64,000 nucleotides of DNA, taken from assembly GCF_051020975.1 (NCBI RefSeq), contig NW_027478161.1, positions 9,548,001-9,612,000 of the forward strand, read 5' to 3'. Under the pieces are notes generated by a model. It had not been told where the DNA came from. It saw only the letters and a program-made list of their open reading frames with translations, and did not search any database. A program made the translations under genes and the position numbers. Of the stretch, positions 49,101-63,497 are shown piece by piece. Numbering within the stretch: the first letter of the stretch is position 1; each line of letters starts with the position of its first letter. This DNA comes from Osmia lignaria lignaria. Its lineage: Eukaryota; Arthropoda; Insecta; Hymenoptera; Megachilidae.

Positions 49101-52100
49101 GATATTTCTTCTTCTTGTTGTTCTTCTTCTGCACAGCTAAGCTGGAAGTGGCATTTGCAGGTCGCAATAGTGCAGAGTTATCTCAAAGAAAGGGGCCACG
49201 GTGTTTCTGTATCTCTATTATGTTGGTGCGGCTTCGGAACTTTTAAATATCTCGATATGTCTCGAAAACTACGCTTCTGATCAAAAAATATCATAGAACA
49301 TAAAAAGTATGAAACCTAATTTTCTACAAAAAAGGTCTGTTAACATTTTCCCATAGCTCGCTTCGTTTCCGAGATATTTGCAGATTTATCTCAAGGGAAG
49401 GGGCCTGACGGACATATTTCGAGATATTTCTTCTTCTTGTTGTTCTTCTTCTGCACAGCTAAGCTGGAAGTGGCATTTGCAGGTCGCAATAGTGCAGAGT
49501 TATCTCAAAGAAAGGGGCCACGGTGTTTCTGTATTACTATTATGTTGGTGCGGCTTCGGAACTTTTAAATATCTCGATATATCACGAAAACTACGCTTCT
49601 GATCAAAAAATATCATAGAACATAAATTATAGGAAACATAATTCTCTACAAAAAAGGACTCTTAACATTTTGCCATAGCTCGCTTCGTTTCCGAGATATT
49701 TGCAGATTTATCTCAAGGGAAGGGTCCTGACGGACATATTTCGGGATATTTCTTCTTCTTGTTGTTCTTCTTCTGCACAGCTAAACTGGAAGTGGCATTT
49801 CCAGCTCGCAATAGTGCAGAGTTATCTCAAAGAAAGGGGCTACGGTGTTTCTGTATCTCTATTATGTTGGTGCGGCTTCGGAACTTTTAAATATCTTGAT
49901 ATATCTCGAGAACTACGCATCTGATCAAAAAATATCATAGAACATAAAAAGTATGAAACCTAATTTTCTACAAAAAAGGTCTGTTAACATTTTCCCATAG
50001 CTCGCTTCGTTTCCGAGATATTTGCAGATTTATCTCAAGGGAAGGGGCCTGACGGACATATTTCGAGATATTTCTTCTTCTTGTTGTTCTTCTTCTGCAC
50101 AGCTAAGCTGGAAGTGGCATTTGCAGGTCGCAATAGTGCAGAGTTATCTCAAAGAAAGGGGCCACGGTGTTTCTGTATTACTATTATGTTGGTGCGGCTT
50201 CGGAACTTTTAAATATCTCGATATATCTCGAAAACTACGCTTCTGATCAAAAAATATCATAGAACGTAAATTGTAGGAAACATAATTCTCTACAAAAAAG
50301 GTCTCTTAACATTTTGCCATAGCTCGCTTTGTTTCCGAGATATTTGCAGATTTATCTCAAGGGAAGGGGCCTGACGGACATATTTCGAGATATTTCTTCT
50401 TCTTGTTGTTCTTCTTCTGCACAGCTAAGCTGGAAGTGGCATTTGCAGCGCGCAATAGTGCAGAGTTATCTCAAAGAAAGAGGCCACGGTGTTTCTGTAT
50501 CTCTATTATGTTGGTGCGGCTTCGGAACTTTTAAATATCTTGATATATCTCGAGAACTACGCATCTGATCAAAAAATATCATAGAACATAAAAAGTATGA
50601 AACCTAATTTTCTACAAAAAAGGTCTGTTAACATTTTCCCATAGCCCGCTTCGTTTCCGAGATATTTGCAGATTTATCTCAAGGGAAGGGGCCTGACGGA
50701 CATATTTCGAGATATTTCTTCTTCTTGTTGTTCTTCTTCTGCACAGCTAAGCTCGAAGTGGCATTTGCAGCTCGCAATAGTGCAGAGTTACCTCAAAGAA
50801 AGGGGCCACGGTGTTTCTGTATCTCTATTATGTTGGTGCCGCTTCGGAACTTTTAAATATCTGGATATATCTCGAGAACTACGCATCTGATCAAAAAATA
50901 TCATAGAACATAAAAAGTATGAAACCTAATTTTCTACAAAAAAGGTCTGTTAACATTTTCCCATAGCTCGCTTCGTTTCCGAGATATTTGCAGATTTATC
51001 TCAAGGGAAGGGGCCTGACGGACATATTTCGAGATATTTCTTCTTCTTGTTGTTCTTCTTCTGCACAGCTAAGCTGGAAGTGGCATTTGCGGGTCGCAAT
51101 AGTGCAGAGTTATCTCAAAGAAAGGGGCCACGGTGTTTCTGTATCTCTATTATGTTGGTGCGGCTTCGGAACTTTTAAATATCTCGATATATCTCGAAAA
51201 CTACGCTTCTGATCAAAAAATATCATAGAACGTAAATTGTAGGAAACATAATTCTCTACAAAAAAGGTCTCTTAACATTTTGCCATAGCTCGCTTTGTTT
51301 CCGAGATATTTGCAGATTTATCTCAAGGGAAGGGGCCTGACGGACATATTTCGAGATATTTCTTCTTCTTGTTGTTCTTCTTCTGCACAGCTAAGCTGGA
51401 AGTGGCATTTGCAGCGCGCAATAGTGCAGAGTTATCTCAAAGAAAGAGGCCACGGTGTTTCTGTATCTCTATTATGTTGGTGCGGCTTCGGAACTTTTAA
51501 ATATCTTGATATATCTCGAGAACTACGCATCTGATCAAAAAATATCATAGAACATAAAAAGTATGAAACCTAATTTTCTACAAAAAAGGTCTGTTAACAT
51601 TTTCCCATAGCCCGCTTCGTTTCCGAGATATTTGCAGATTTATCTCAAGGGAAGGGGCCTGACGGACATATTTCGAGATATTTCTTCTTCTTGTTGTTCT
51701 TCTTCTGCACAGCTAAGCTCGAAGTGGCATTTGCAGCTCGCAATAGTGCAGAGTTACCTCAAAGAAAGGGGCCACGGTGTTTCTGTATCTCTATTATGTT
51801 GGTGCCGCTTCGGAACTTTTAAATATCTGGATATATCTCGAGAACTACGCATCTGATCAAAAAATATCATAGAACATAAAAAGTATGAAACCTAATTTTC
51901 TACAAAAAAGGTCTGTTAACATTTTCCCATAGCTCGCTTCGTTTCCGAGATATTTGCAGATTTATCTCAAGGGAAGGGGCCTGACGGACATATTTCGAGA
52001 TATTTCTTCTTCTTGTTGTTCTTCTTCTGCACAGCTAAGCTGGAAGTGGCATTTGCGGGTCGCAATAGTGCAGAGTTATCTCAAAGAAAGGGGCCACGGT

Positions 52101-55100
52101 GTTTCTGTATCTCTATTATGTTGGTGCGGCTTCGGAACTTTTAAATATCTCGATATATCTCGAAAACTACGCTTCTGATCAAAAAATATCATAGAACGTA
52201 AATTGTAGGAAACATAATTCTCTACAAAAAAGGTCTCTTAACATTTTGCCATAGCTCGCTTCGTTTCCGAGATATTTGCAGATTTATCTCAAGGGAAGGG
52301 GCCTGACGGACATATTTCGAGATATTTCTTCTTCTTGTTGTTCTTCTTCTGCACAGCTAAGCTGGAAGTGGCATTTGCAGCGCGCAATAGTGCAGAGTTA
52401 TCTCAAAGAAAGAGGCCACGGTGTTTCTGTATCTCTATTATGTTGGTGCGGCTTCGGAACTTTTAAATATCTTGATATATCTCGAGAACTACGCATCTGA
52501 TCAAAAAATATCATAGAACATAAAAAGTATGAAACCTAATTTTCTACAAAAAAGGTCTATTAACATTTTGCCATAGCTCGCTTCGTTTCCGAGATATTTG
52601 CAGATTTATCTCAAGGGAAGGGGCCTGACGGACATATTTCGAGATATTTCTTCTTCTTGTTGTTCTTCTTCTGCACAGCTAAGCTGGAAGTGGCATTTGC
52701 AGCGCGCAATAGTGCAGAGTTATCTCAAAGAAAGAGGCCACGGTGTTTCTGTATTACTATTATGTTGGTGCGGCTTCGGAACTTTTAAATATCTCGATAT
52801 ATCTCGAAAACTACGCTTCTGATCAAAAAATATCATAGAACATAAATTATAGGAAACATAATTCTCTACAAAAAAGGACTCTTAACATTTTGCCATAGCT
52901 CGCTTCGTTTCCGAGATATTTGCAGATTTATCTCAAGGGAAGGGTCCTGACGGACATATTTCGGGATATTTCTTCTTCTTGTTGTTCTTCTTCTGCACAG
53001 CTAAACTGGAAGTGGCATTTCCAGCTCGCAATAGTGCAGAGTTATCTCAAAGAAAGGGGCTACGGTGTTTCTGTATCTCTATTATGTTGGTGCGGCTTCG
53101 GAACTTTTAAATATCTTGATATATCTCGAGAACTACGCATCTGATCGAAAAATATCATAGAACGTAAAAAGTAGGAAACTTGATTCTCTACAAAAAAGGT
53201 CTCTTAACATTTTGCCATAGCTCGCTTCGTTTCCGAGATATTTGCAGATTTATCTCAAGGGAAGGGGCCTGACGGACATATTTCGAGATATTTCTTCTTC
53301 TTGTTGTTCTTCTTCTGCACAGCTAAGCTGGAAGTGGCATTTGCAGGTCGCAATAGTGCAGAGTTATCTCAAAGAAAGGGGCCACGGTGTTTCTGTATCT
53401 CTATTATGTTGGTGCGGCTTCGGAACTTTTAAATATCTCGATATATCTCGAAAACTACGCTTCTGATCAAAAAATATCATAGAACGTAAATTGTAGGAAA
53501 CATAATTCTCTACAAAAAAGGTCTCTTAACATTTTGCCATAGCTCGCTTCGTTTCCGAGATATTTGCAGATTTATCTCAAGGGAAGGGGCCTGACGGACA
53601 TATTTCGAGATATTTCTTCTTCTTGTTGTTCTTCTTCTGCACAGCTAAGCTGGAAGTGGCATTTGCAGCGCGCAATAGTGCAGAGTTATCTCAAAGAAAG
53701 AGGCCACGGTGTTTCTGTATCTCTATTATGTTGGTGCGGCTTCGGAACTTTTAAATATCTTGATATATCTCGAGAACTACGCATCTGATCAAAAAATAAC
53801 ATAGAACATAAAAAGTATGAAACCTAATTTTCTACAAAAAAGGTCTATTAACATTTTCCCATAGCTCGCTTCGTTTCCGAGATATTTGCAGATTTATCTC
53901 AAGGGAAGGGGCCTGACGGACATATTTCGAGATATTTCTTCTTCTTGTTGTTCTTCTTCTGCACAGCTAAGCTGGAAGTGGCATTTGCAGCGCGCAATAG
54001 TGCAGAGTTATCTCAAAGAAAGAGGCCACGGTGTTTCTGTATCTCTATTATGTTGGTGCGGCTTCGGAACTTTTAAATATCTTGATATATCTCGAGAACT
54101 ACGCATCTGATCAAAAAATATCATAGAACATAAAAAGTATGAAACCTAATTTTCTACAAAAAAGGTCTATTAACATTTTCCCATAGCTCGCTTCGTTTCC
54201 GAGATATTTGCAGATTTATCTCAAGGGAAGGGGCCTGACGGACATATTTCGAGATATTTCTTCTTCTTGTTGTTCTTCTTCTGCGCAGCTAAGCTGGAAG
54301 TGGCATTTGCAGCGCGCAATAGTGCAGAGTTATCTCAAAGAAAGAGGCCACGGTGTTTCTGTATCTCTATTATGTTGGTGCGGCTTCGGAACTTTTAAAT
54401 ATCTTGATATATCTCGAGAACTACGCGTCTGATAAAAAAATATCATAGAACATAAAAAGTATGAAACCTAATTTTCTACAAAAAAGGTCTGTTAACATTT
54501 TCCCATAGCTCGCTTCGTTTCCGAGATATTTGCAGATTTATCTCAAGGGAAGGGGCCTGACGGACATATTTCGAGATATTTCTTCTTCTTGTTGTTCTTC
54601 TTCTGCACAGCTAAGCTGGAAGTGGCATTTGCAGGTCGCAATAGTGCAGAGTTATCTCAAAGAAAGGGGCCACGGTGTTTCTGTATTACTATTATGTTGG
54701 TGCGGCTTCGGAACTTTTAAATATCTCGATATATCACGAAAACTACGCTTCTGATCAAAAAATATCATAGAACATAAATTATAGGAAACATAATTCTCTA
54801 CAAAAAAGGACTCTTAATATTTTGCCATAGCTCGCTTCGTTTCCGAGATATTTGCAGATTTATCTCAAGGGAAGGGTCCTGACGGACATATTTCGGGATA
54901 TTTCTTCTTCTTGTTGTTCTTCTTCTGCGCAGCAAAGCTGGAAGTGGCATTTGCAGCGCGCAATAGTGCAGAGTTATCTCAAAGAAAGAGGCCACGGTGT
55001 TTCTGTATCTCTATTATGTTGGTGCGGCTTCGGAACTTTTAAATATCTTGATATATCTCGAGAACTACGCATCTGATCAAAAAATATCATAGAACATAAA

Positions 55101-58071
55101 AAGTATGAAACCTAATTTTCTACAAAAAAGGTCTGTTAACATTTTCCCATAGCTCGCTTCGTTTCCGAGATATTTGCAGATTTATCTCAAGGGAAGGGGC
55201 CTGACGGACATATTTCGAGATATTTCTTCTTCTTGTTGTTCTTCTTCTGCACAGCTAAGCTGGAAGTGGCATTTGCAGGTCGCAATAGTGCAGAGTTATC
55301 TCAAAGAAAGGGGCCACGGTGTTTCTGTATTACTATTATGTTGGTGCGGCTTCGGAACTTTTAAATATCTCGATATATCACGAAAACTACGCTTCTGATC
55401 AAAAAATATCATAGAACATAAATTATAGGAAACATAATTCTCTACAAAAAAGGACTCTTAATATTTTGCCATAGCTCGCTTCGTTTCCGAGATATTTGCA
55501 GATTTATCTCAAGGGAAGGGTCCTGACGGACATATTTCGGGATATTTCTTCTTCTTGTTGTTCTTCTTCTGCACAGCTAAACTGGAAGTGGCATTTCCAG
55601 CTCGCAATAGTGCAGAGTTATCTCAAAGAAAGGGGCTACGGTGTTTCTGTATCTCTATTATGTTGGTGCGGCTTCGGAACTTTTAAATATCTTGATATAT
55701 CTCGAGAACTACGCATCTGATCAAAAAATATCATAGAACATAAAAAGTATGAAACCTAATTTTCTACAAAAAAGGTCTGTTAACATTTTCCCATAGCTCG
55801 CTTCGTTTCCGAGATATTTGCAGATTTATCTCAAGGGAAGGGGCCTGACGGACATATTTCGAGATATTTCTTCTTCTTGTTGTTCTTCTTCTGCACAGCT
55901 AAGCTGGAAGTGGCATTTGCAGGTCGCAATAGTGCAGAGTTATCTCAAAGAAAGGGGCCACGGTGTTTCTGTATTACTATTATGTTGGTGCGGCTTCGGA
56001 ACTTTTAAATATCTCGATATATCTCGAAAACTACGCTTCTGATCAAAAAATATCATAGAACATAAATTATAGGAAACATAATTCTCTACAAAAAAGGACT
56101 CTTAACATTTTGCCATAGCTCGCTTCGTTTCCGAGATATTTGCAGATTTATCTCAAGGGAAGGGTCCTGACGGACATATTTCGGGATATTTCTTCTTCTT
56201 GTTGTTCTTCTTCTGCACAGCTAAACTGGAAGTGGCATTTCCAGCTCGCAATAGTGCAGAGTTATCTCAAAGAAAGGGGCTACGGTGTTTCTGTATCTCT
56301 ATTATGTTGGTGCGGCTTCGGAACTTTTAAATATCTTGATATATCTCGAGAACTACGCATCTGATCAAAAAATATCATAGAACATAAATTATAGGAAACA
56401 TAATTCTCTACAAAAAAGGACTCTTAACATTTTGCCATAGCTCGCTTCGTTTCCGAGATATTTGCAGATTTATCTCAAGGGAAGGGGCCTGACGGACATA
56501 TTTCGAGATATTTCTTCTTCTTGTTGTTCTTCTTCTGCACAGCTAAGCTGGAAGTGGCATTTGCAGCTCGCAATAGTGCAGAGTTATCTCAAAGAAAGGG
56601 GCCACGGTGTTTCTGTATCTCTATTATGTTGGTGCGGCTTCGGAACTTTTAAATATCTCGATATATCTCGAAAACTACGCTTCTGATCAAAAAATATCAT
56701 AGAACATAAAAAGTATGAAACCTAATTTTCTACAAAAAAGGTCTGTTAACATTTTCCCATAGCTCGCTTCGTTTCCGAGATATTTGCAGATTTATCTCAA
56801 GGGAAGGGGCCTGACGGACATATTTCGAGATATTTCTTCTTCTTGTTGTTCTTCTTCTGCACAGCTAAGCTCGAAGTGGCATTTGCAGCTCGCAATAGTG
56901 CAGAGTTACCTCAAAGAAAGGGGCCACGGTGTTTCTGTATCTCTATTATGTTGGTGCCGCTTCGGAACTTTTAAATATCTGGATATATCTCGAGAACTAC
57001 GCATCTGATCAAAAAATATCATAGAACATAAAAAGTAGGAAACTTAATTCTCTACAAAAAAGGTCTCTTAACATTTTGCCATAGCTCGCTTCGTTTCCGA
57101 GATATTTGCAGATTTATCTCAAGGGAAGGGGCCTGACGGACATATTTCGAGATATTTCTTCTTCTTGTTGTTCTTCTTCTGCACAGCTAAGCTGGAAGTG
57201 GCATTTGCAGCGCGCAATAGTGCAGAGTTATCTCAAAGAAAGAGGCCACGGTGTTTCTGTATCTCTATTATGTTGGTGCGGCTTCGGAACTTTTAAATGT
57301 CTTGATATATCTCGAGAACTACGCATCTGATCAAAAAATATCATAGAACATAAAAAGTATGAAACCTAATTTTCTAGAAAAAAGGTCTATTAACATTTTG
57401 CCATAGCTCGCTTCGTTTCCGAGATATTTGCAGATTTATCTCAAGGGAAGGGGCCTGACGGACATATTTCGAGATATTTCTTCTTCTTGTTGTTCTTCTT
57501 CTGCACAGCTAAGCTGGAAGTGGCATTTGCAGCGCGCAATAGTGCAGAGTTATCTCAAAGAAAGAGGCCACGGTGTTTCTGTATCTCTATTATGTTGGTG
57601 CGGCTTCGGAACTTTTAAATATCTTGATATATCTCGAGAACTACGCATCTGATCAAAAAATATCATAGAACATAAAAAGTATGAAACCTAATTTTCTACA
57701 AAAAAGGTCTATTAACATTTTCCCATAGCTCGCTTCGTTTCCGAGATATTTGCAGATTTATCTCAAGGGAAGGGGCCTGACGGACATATTTCGAGATATT
57801 TCTTCTTCTTGTTGTTCTTCTTCTGCGCAGCTAAGCTGGAAGTGGCATTTGCAGCGCGCAATAGTGCAGAGTTATCTCAAAGAAAGAGGCCACGGTGTTT
57901 CTGTATCTCTATTATGTTGGTGCGGCTTCGGAACTTTGAAATATCTTGATATATCTCGAGAACTACGCATCTGATCAAAAAATATCATAGAACATAAAAA
58001 GTATGAAACCTAATTTTCTACAAAAAAGGTCTGTTAACATTTTCCCATAGCTCGCTTCGTTTCCGAGATAT

Positions 58072-58390
58072 TTGCAGATTTATCTCAAGGGAAGGGGCCT
58101 GACGGACATATTTCGAGATATTTCTTCTTCTTGTTCTTCTTCTGCACAGCTAAGCTGGAAGTGGCATTTGCAGGTCGCAATAGTGCAGAGTTATCTCAAA
58201 GAAAGGGGCCACGGTGTTTCTGTATTACTATTATGTTGGTGCGGCTTCGGAACTTTTAAATATCTCGATATATCACGAAAACTACGCTTCTGATCAAAAA
58301 ATATCATAGAACATAAATTATAGGAAACATAATTCTCTACAAAAAAGGACTCTTAATATTTTGCCATAGCTCGCTTCGTTTCCGAGATAT
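58072..58390 (+). repeat. 319-bp monomer (3-bp deletion), copy 2
   Basis: Counterpart of 36183 at offset 21,889 bp, with the same missing GTT. Confidence 0.95.
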
Positions 58391-58712
58391 TTGCAGATTT
58401 ATCTCAAGGGAAGGGGCCTGACGGACATATTTCGAGATATTTCTTCTTCTTGTTGTTCTTCTTCTGCGCAGCTAAGCTGGAAGTGGCATTTGCAGCGCGC
58501 AATAGTGCAGAGTTATCTCAAAGAAAGAGGCCACGGTGTTTCTGTATCTCTATTATGTTGGTGCGGCTTCGGAACTTTTAAATATCTTGATATATCTCGA
58601 GAACTACGCATCTGATCAAAAAATATCATAGAACATAAAAAGTATGAAACCTAATTTTCTACAAAAAAGGTCTGTTAACATTTTCCCATAGCTCGCTTCG
58701 TTTCCGAGATAT

Positions 58713-59031
58713 TTGCAGATTTATCTCAAGGGAAGGGGCCTGACGGACATATTTCGAGATATTTCTTCTTCTTGTTCTTCTTCTGCACAGCTAAGCTGGA
58801 AGTGGCATTTGCAGGTCGCAATAGTGCAGAGTTATCTCAAAGAAAGGGGCCACGGTGTTTCTGTATTACTATTATGTTGGTGCGGCTTCGGAACTTTTAA
58901 ATATCTCGATATATCACGAAAACTACGCTTCTGATCAAAAAATATCATAGAACATAAATTATAGGAAACATAATTCTCTACAAAAAAGGACTCTTAATAT
59001 TTTGCCATAGCTCGCTTCGTTTCCGAGATAT
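58713..59031 (+). repeat. 319-bp monomer (3-bp deletion), copy 2
   Basis: Counterpart of 36824 at offset 21,889 bp. Confidence 0.95.
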
Positions 59032-59675
59032 TTGCAGATTTATCTCAAGGGAAGGGTCCTGACGGACATATTTCGGGATATTTCTTCTTCTTGTTGTTCT
59101 TCTTCTGCACAGCTAAACTGGAAGTGGCATTTCCAGCTCGCAATAGTGCAGAGTTATCTCAAAGAAAGGGGCTACGGTGTTTCTGTATCTCTATTATGTT
59201 GGTGCGGCTTCGGAACTTTTAAATATCTTGATATATCTCGAGAACTACGCATCTGATCAAAAAATATCATAGAACATAAAAAGTAGGAAACCTAATTTTC
59301 TACAAAAAAGGTCTGTTAACATTTTCCCATAGCTCGCTTCGTTTCCGAGATATTTGCAGATTTATCTCAAGGGAAGGGGCCTGACGGACATATTTCGAGA
59401 TATTTCTTCTTCTTGTTGTTCTTCTTCTGCACAGCTAAGCTGGAAGTGGCATTTGCAGGTCGCAATAGTGCAGAGTTATCTCAAAGAAAGGGGCCACGGT
59501 GTTTCTGTATCTCTATTATGTTGGTGCGGCTTCGGAACTTTTAAATATCTCGATATATCTCGAAAACTACGCTTCTGATCAAAAAATATCATAGAACATA
59601 AATTATAGGAAACATAATTCTCTACAAAAAAGGACTCTTAACATTTTGCCATAGCTCGCTTTGTTTCCGAGATAT

Positions 59676-61285
59676 TTGCAGATTTATCTCAAGGGAAGGG
59701 GCCTGACGGACATATTTCGAGATATTTCTTCTTCTTGTTGTTCTTCTTCTGCACAGCTAAGCTGGAAGTGGCATTTGCAGCTCGCAATAGTGCAGAGTTA
59801 TCTCAAAGAACGGGGCCACGGTGTTTCTGTATCTCTATTATGTTGGTGCGGCTTCGGAACTTTTAAATATCTCGATATATCTCGAAAACTACGCTTCTGA
59901 TCAAAAAATATCATAGAACATAAAAAGTATGAAACCTAATTTTCTACAAAAAAGGTCTGTTAACATTTTCCCATAGCTCGCTTCGTTTCCGAGATATTTG
60001 CAGATTTATCTCAAGGGAAGGGGCCTGACGGACATATTTCGAGATATTTCTTCTTCTTGTTGTTCTTCTTCTGCACAGCTAAGCTCGAAGTGGCATTTGC
60101 AGCTCGCAATAGTGCAGAGTTACCTCAAAGAAAGGGGCCACGGTGTTTCTGTATCTCTATTATGTTGGTGCCGCTTCGGAACTTTTAAATATCTGGATAT
60201 ATCTCGAGAACTACGCATCTGATCAAAAAATATCATAGAACATAAAAAGTAGGAAACTTAATTCTCTACAAAAAAGGTCTCTTAACATTTTGCCATAGCT
60301 CGCTTCGTTTCCGAGATATTTGCAGATTTATCTCAAGGGAAGGGGCCTGACGGACATATTTCGAGATATTTCTTCTTCTTGTTGTTCTTCTTCTGCACAG
60401 CTAAGCTGGAAGTGGCATTTGCAGCGCGCAATAGTGCAGAGTTATCTCAAAGAAAGAGGCCACGGTGTTTCTGTATCTCTATTATGTTGGTGCGGCTTCG
60501 GAACTTTTAAATGTCTTGGTATATCTCGAGAACTACGCATCTGATCAAAAAATATCATAGAACATAAAAAGTATGAAACCTAATTTTCTACAAAAAAGGT
60601 CTATTAACATTTTGCCATAGCTCGCTTCGTTTCCGAGATATTTGCAGATTTATCTCAAGGGAAGGGGCCTGACGGACATATTTCGAGATATTTCTTCTTC
60701 TTGTTGTTCTTCTTCTGCACAGCTAAGCTGGAAGTGGCATTTGCAGCGCGCAATAGTGCAGAGTTATCTCAAAGAAAGAGGCCACGGTGTTTCTGTATCT
60801 CTATTATGTTGGTGCGGCTTCGGAACTTTTAAATATCTTGATATATCTCGAGAACTACGCATCTGATCAAAAAATATCATAGAACATAAAAAGTATGAAA
60901 CCTAATTTTCTACAAAAAAGGTCTATTAACATTTTCCCATAGCTCGGTTCGTTTCCGAGATATTTGCAGATTTATCTCAAGGGAAGGGGCCTGACGGACA
61001 TATTTCGAGATATTTCTTCTTCTTGTTGTTCTTCTTCTGCGCAGCTAAGCTGGAAGTGGCATTTGCAGCGCGCAATAGTGCAGAGTTATCTCAAAGAAAG
61101 AGGCCACGGTGTTTCTGTATCTCTATTATGTTGGTGCGGCTTCGGAACTTTTAAATATCTTGATATATCTCGAGAACTACGCATCTGATCAAAAAATATC
61201 ATAGAACATAAAAAGTATGAAACCTAATTTTCTACAAAAAAGGTCTGTTAACATTTTCCCATAGCTCGCTTCGTTTCCGAGATAT
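59676..61285 (+). repeat. Secondary copy of 56462-58071 (five monomers)
   Basis: Matches at offset 3,214 bp. It shares the CTCGAAGTGG, GTGCCGC monomer and the monomer with AAATGTCTTG (57298 and 60512), in order. The offset is 10 monomers minus 6 bases because two 319-bp monomers lie between. The copy has CGCTTTGTTTCC at its left and CTTGGTATATC near 60517. Confidence 0.82.
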
Positions 61286-62459
61286 TTGCAGATTTATCTC
61301 AAGGGAAGGGGCCTGACGGACATATTTCGAGATATTTCTTCTTCTTGTTGTTCTTCTTCTGCACAGCTAAGCTGGAAGTGGCATTTGCAGGTCGCAATAG
61401 TGCAGAGTTATCTCAAAGAAAGGGGCCACGGTGTTTCTGTATTACTATTATGTTGGTGCGGCTTCGGAACTTTTAAATATCTCGATATATCACGAAAACT
61501 ACGCTTCTGATCAAAAAATATCATAGAACATAAATTATAGGAAACATAATTCTCTACAAAAAAGGACTCTTAATATTTTGCCATAGCTCGCTTCGTTTCC
61601 GAGATATTTGCAGATTTATCTCAAGGGAAGGGTCCTGACGGACATATTTCGGGATATTTCTTCTTCTTGTTGTTCTTCTTCTGCACAGCTAAACTGGAAG
61701 TGGCATTTCCAGCTCGCAATAGTGCAGAGTTATCTCAAAGAAAGGGGCTACGGTGTTTCTGTATCTCTATTATGTTGGTGCGGCTTCGGAACTTTTAAAT
61801 ATCTTGATATATCTCGAGAACTACGCATCTGATCAAAAAATATCATAGAACATAAAAAGTATGAAACCTAATTTTCTACAAAAAAGGTCTGTTAACATTT
61901 TCCCATAGCTCGCTTCGTTTCCGAGATATTTGCAGATTTATCTCAAGGGAAGGGGCCTGACGGACATATTTCGAGATATTTCTTCTTCTTGTTGTTCTTC
62001 TTCTGCACAGCTAAGCTGGAAGTGGCATTTGCAGGTCGCAATAGTGCAGAGTTATCTCAAAGAAAGGGGCCACGGTGTTTCTGTATCTCTATTATGTTGG
62101 TGCGGCTTCGGAACTTTTAAATATCTCGATATATCTCGAAAACTACGCTTCTGATCAAAAAATATCATAGAACGTAAATTGTAGGAAACATAATTCTCTA
62201 CAAAAAAGGTCTCTTAACATTTTGCCATAGCTCGCTTCGTTTCCGAGATATTTGCAGATTTATCTCAAGGGAAGGGGCCTGACGGACATATTTCGAGATA
62301 TTTCTTCTTCTTGTTGTTCTTCTTCTGCACAGCTAAGCTGGAAGTGGCATTTGCAGCGCGCAATAGTGCAGAGTTATCTCAAAGAAAGAGGCCACGGTGT
62401 TTCTGTATCTCTATTATGTTGGTGCGGCTTCGGAACTTTTAAATATCTTGATATATCTC

Positions 62460-63497
62460 GAAAAGTACGCTTCTGATCAAAAAATACCATAGAACATAAA
62501 AAGTAGGAAACTTAATTCTCTACAAAAAAGGTCTCTTAACATTTTGCCATAGCTCGCTTCGTTTCCGAGATATTTGCAGATTTACCTCAAGGGAAGGGGC
62601 CTAACGGACATATTTCGAGATATTTCTTCTTCTTGTTGTTCTTCTTCTGCACAGCTAAGCTGGAAATGGCATTTACAACTCGCAATAGTGCAGAGTTATC
62701 TCAAAGAAAGGGGCCACGGTGTTTCTGTATCTCTATTATGTTGGTGCGGCTTCGGAACTTTTAAATATCTTGATATATCTCGAGAACTACGCATCTGATC
62801 AAAAAATATCATAGAACATAAATTGTACGAAACATAATTCTCTACAAAAAACGTCTCTTAACATTTTGCCATAGCTCGCTTCGTTTCCGAGATATTTGCA
62901 GATTTATCTCAAAGGAAGGGGCCTGACGGACATATTTCGAGATATTTCTTCTTCTTGTTGTTCTTCTTCTGCACAGCTAAGCTGGAAGTGGCATTTGCAG
63001 CGCGCAATAGTGCAGAGTTATCTCAAAGAAAGAGGCCACGGTGTTTCTGTATCTCTATTATGTTGGTGCGGCTTCGGAACTTTTAAATATCTTGATATAT
63101 CTCGAGAACTACGCATCTGATCAAAAAATATCATAGAACATAAAAAATATGAAACCTAATTTTCTACAAAAAAGGTCTATTAACATTTTGCCATAGCTCG
63201 CTTCGTTTCCGAGATATTTGCAGATTTATCTCAAGGGAAGGGGCCTGACGGACATATTTCGAGATATTTCTTCTTCTTGTTGTTCTTCTTCTGCACAGCT
63301 AAGCTGGAAGTGGCATTTGCAGCGCGCAATAGTGCAGAGTTATCTCAAAGAAAGAGGCCACGGTGTTTCTGTATTACTATTATGTTGGTGCGGCTTCGGA
63401 ACTTTTAAATATCTCGATATATCTCGAAAACTACGCTTCTGATCAAAAAATATCATAGAACATAAATTATAGGAAACATAATTCTCTACAAAAAAGG
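62460..63497 (+). repeat. Third copy of the 47654-48691 segment
   Basis: It shares AAAAGTACGC, AAAATACCATAG, GATTTACCTCAAGG, CCTAACGG, TTACAACTCGC, AAATTGTACGAAAC and ACAAAAAACG with 47.65-48.68 kb (offset 14,806 bp) and in part with 25.12-25.5 kb (offset 37,339 bp). It joins a GCGCGC monomer on the left inside monomer 62252. It ends near 63497, where GGTCTCTTAAC replaces the expected GGACTCTTAAC. Confidence 0.82.

Larger units (their letters stand above)
40730..59130 (+). repeat. Large direct duplication, copy 2 (about 18.4 kb)
   Basis: Partner of 17230-37240. Only a few point differences were seen: GAGCCCACGG for GAGGCCACGG near 43398, AAACGTAATT near 47383, TTTTCTAGAAA near 57376, GAACTTTGAAA near 57937, and GGACTCTTAAT for GGACTTTTAAT near 58350. 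Structural differences are two extra monomers near 41973-42616, absence of five monomers present in copy 1, absence of two monomers present near 29421-30064, and a replaced patch near 48.2-49.1 kb. Confidence 0.9.
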
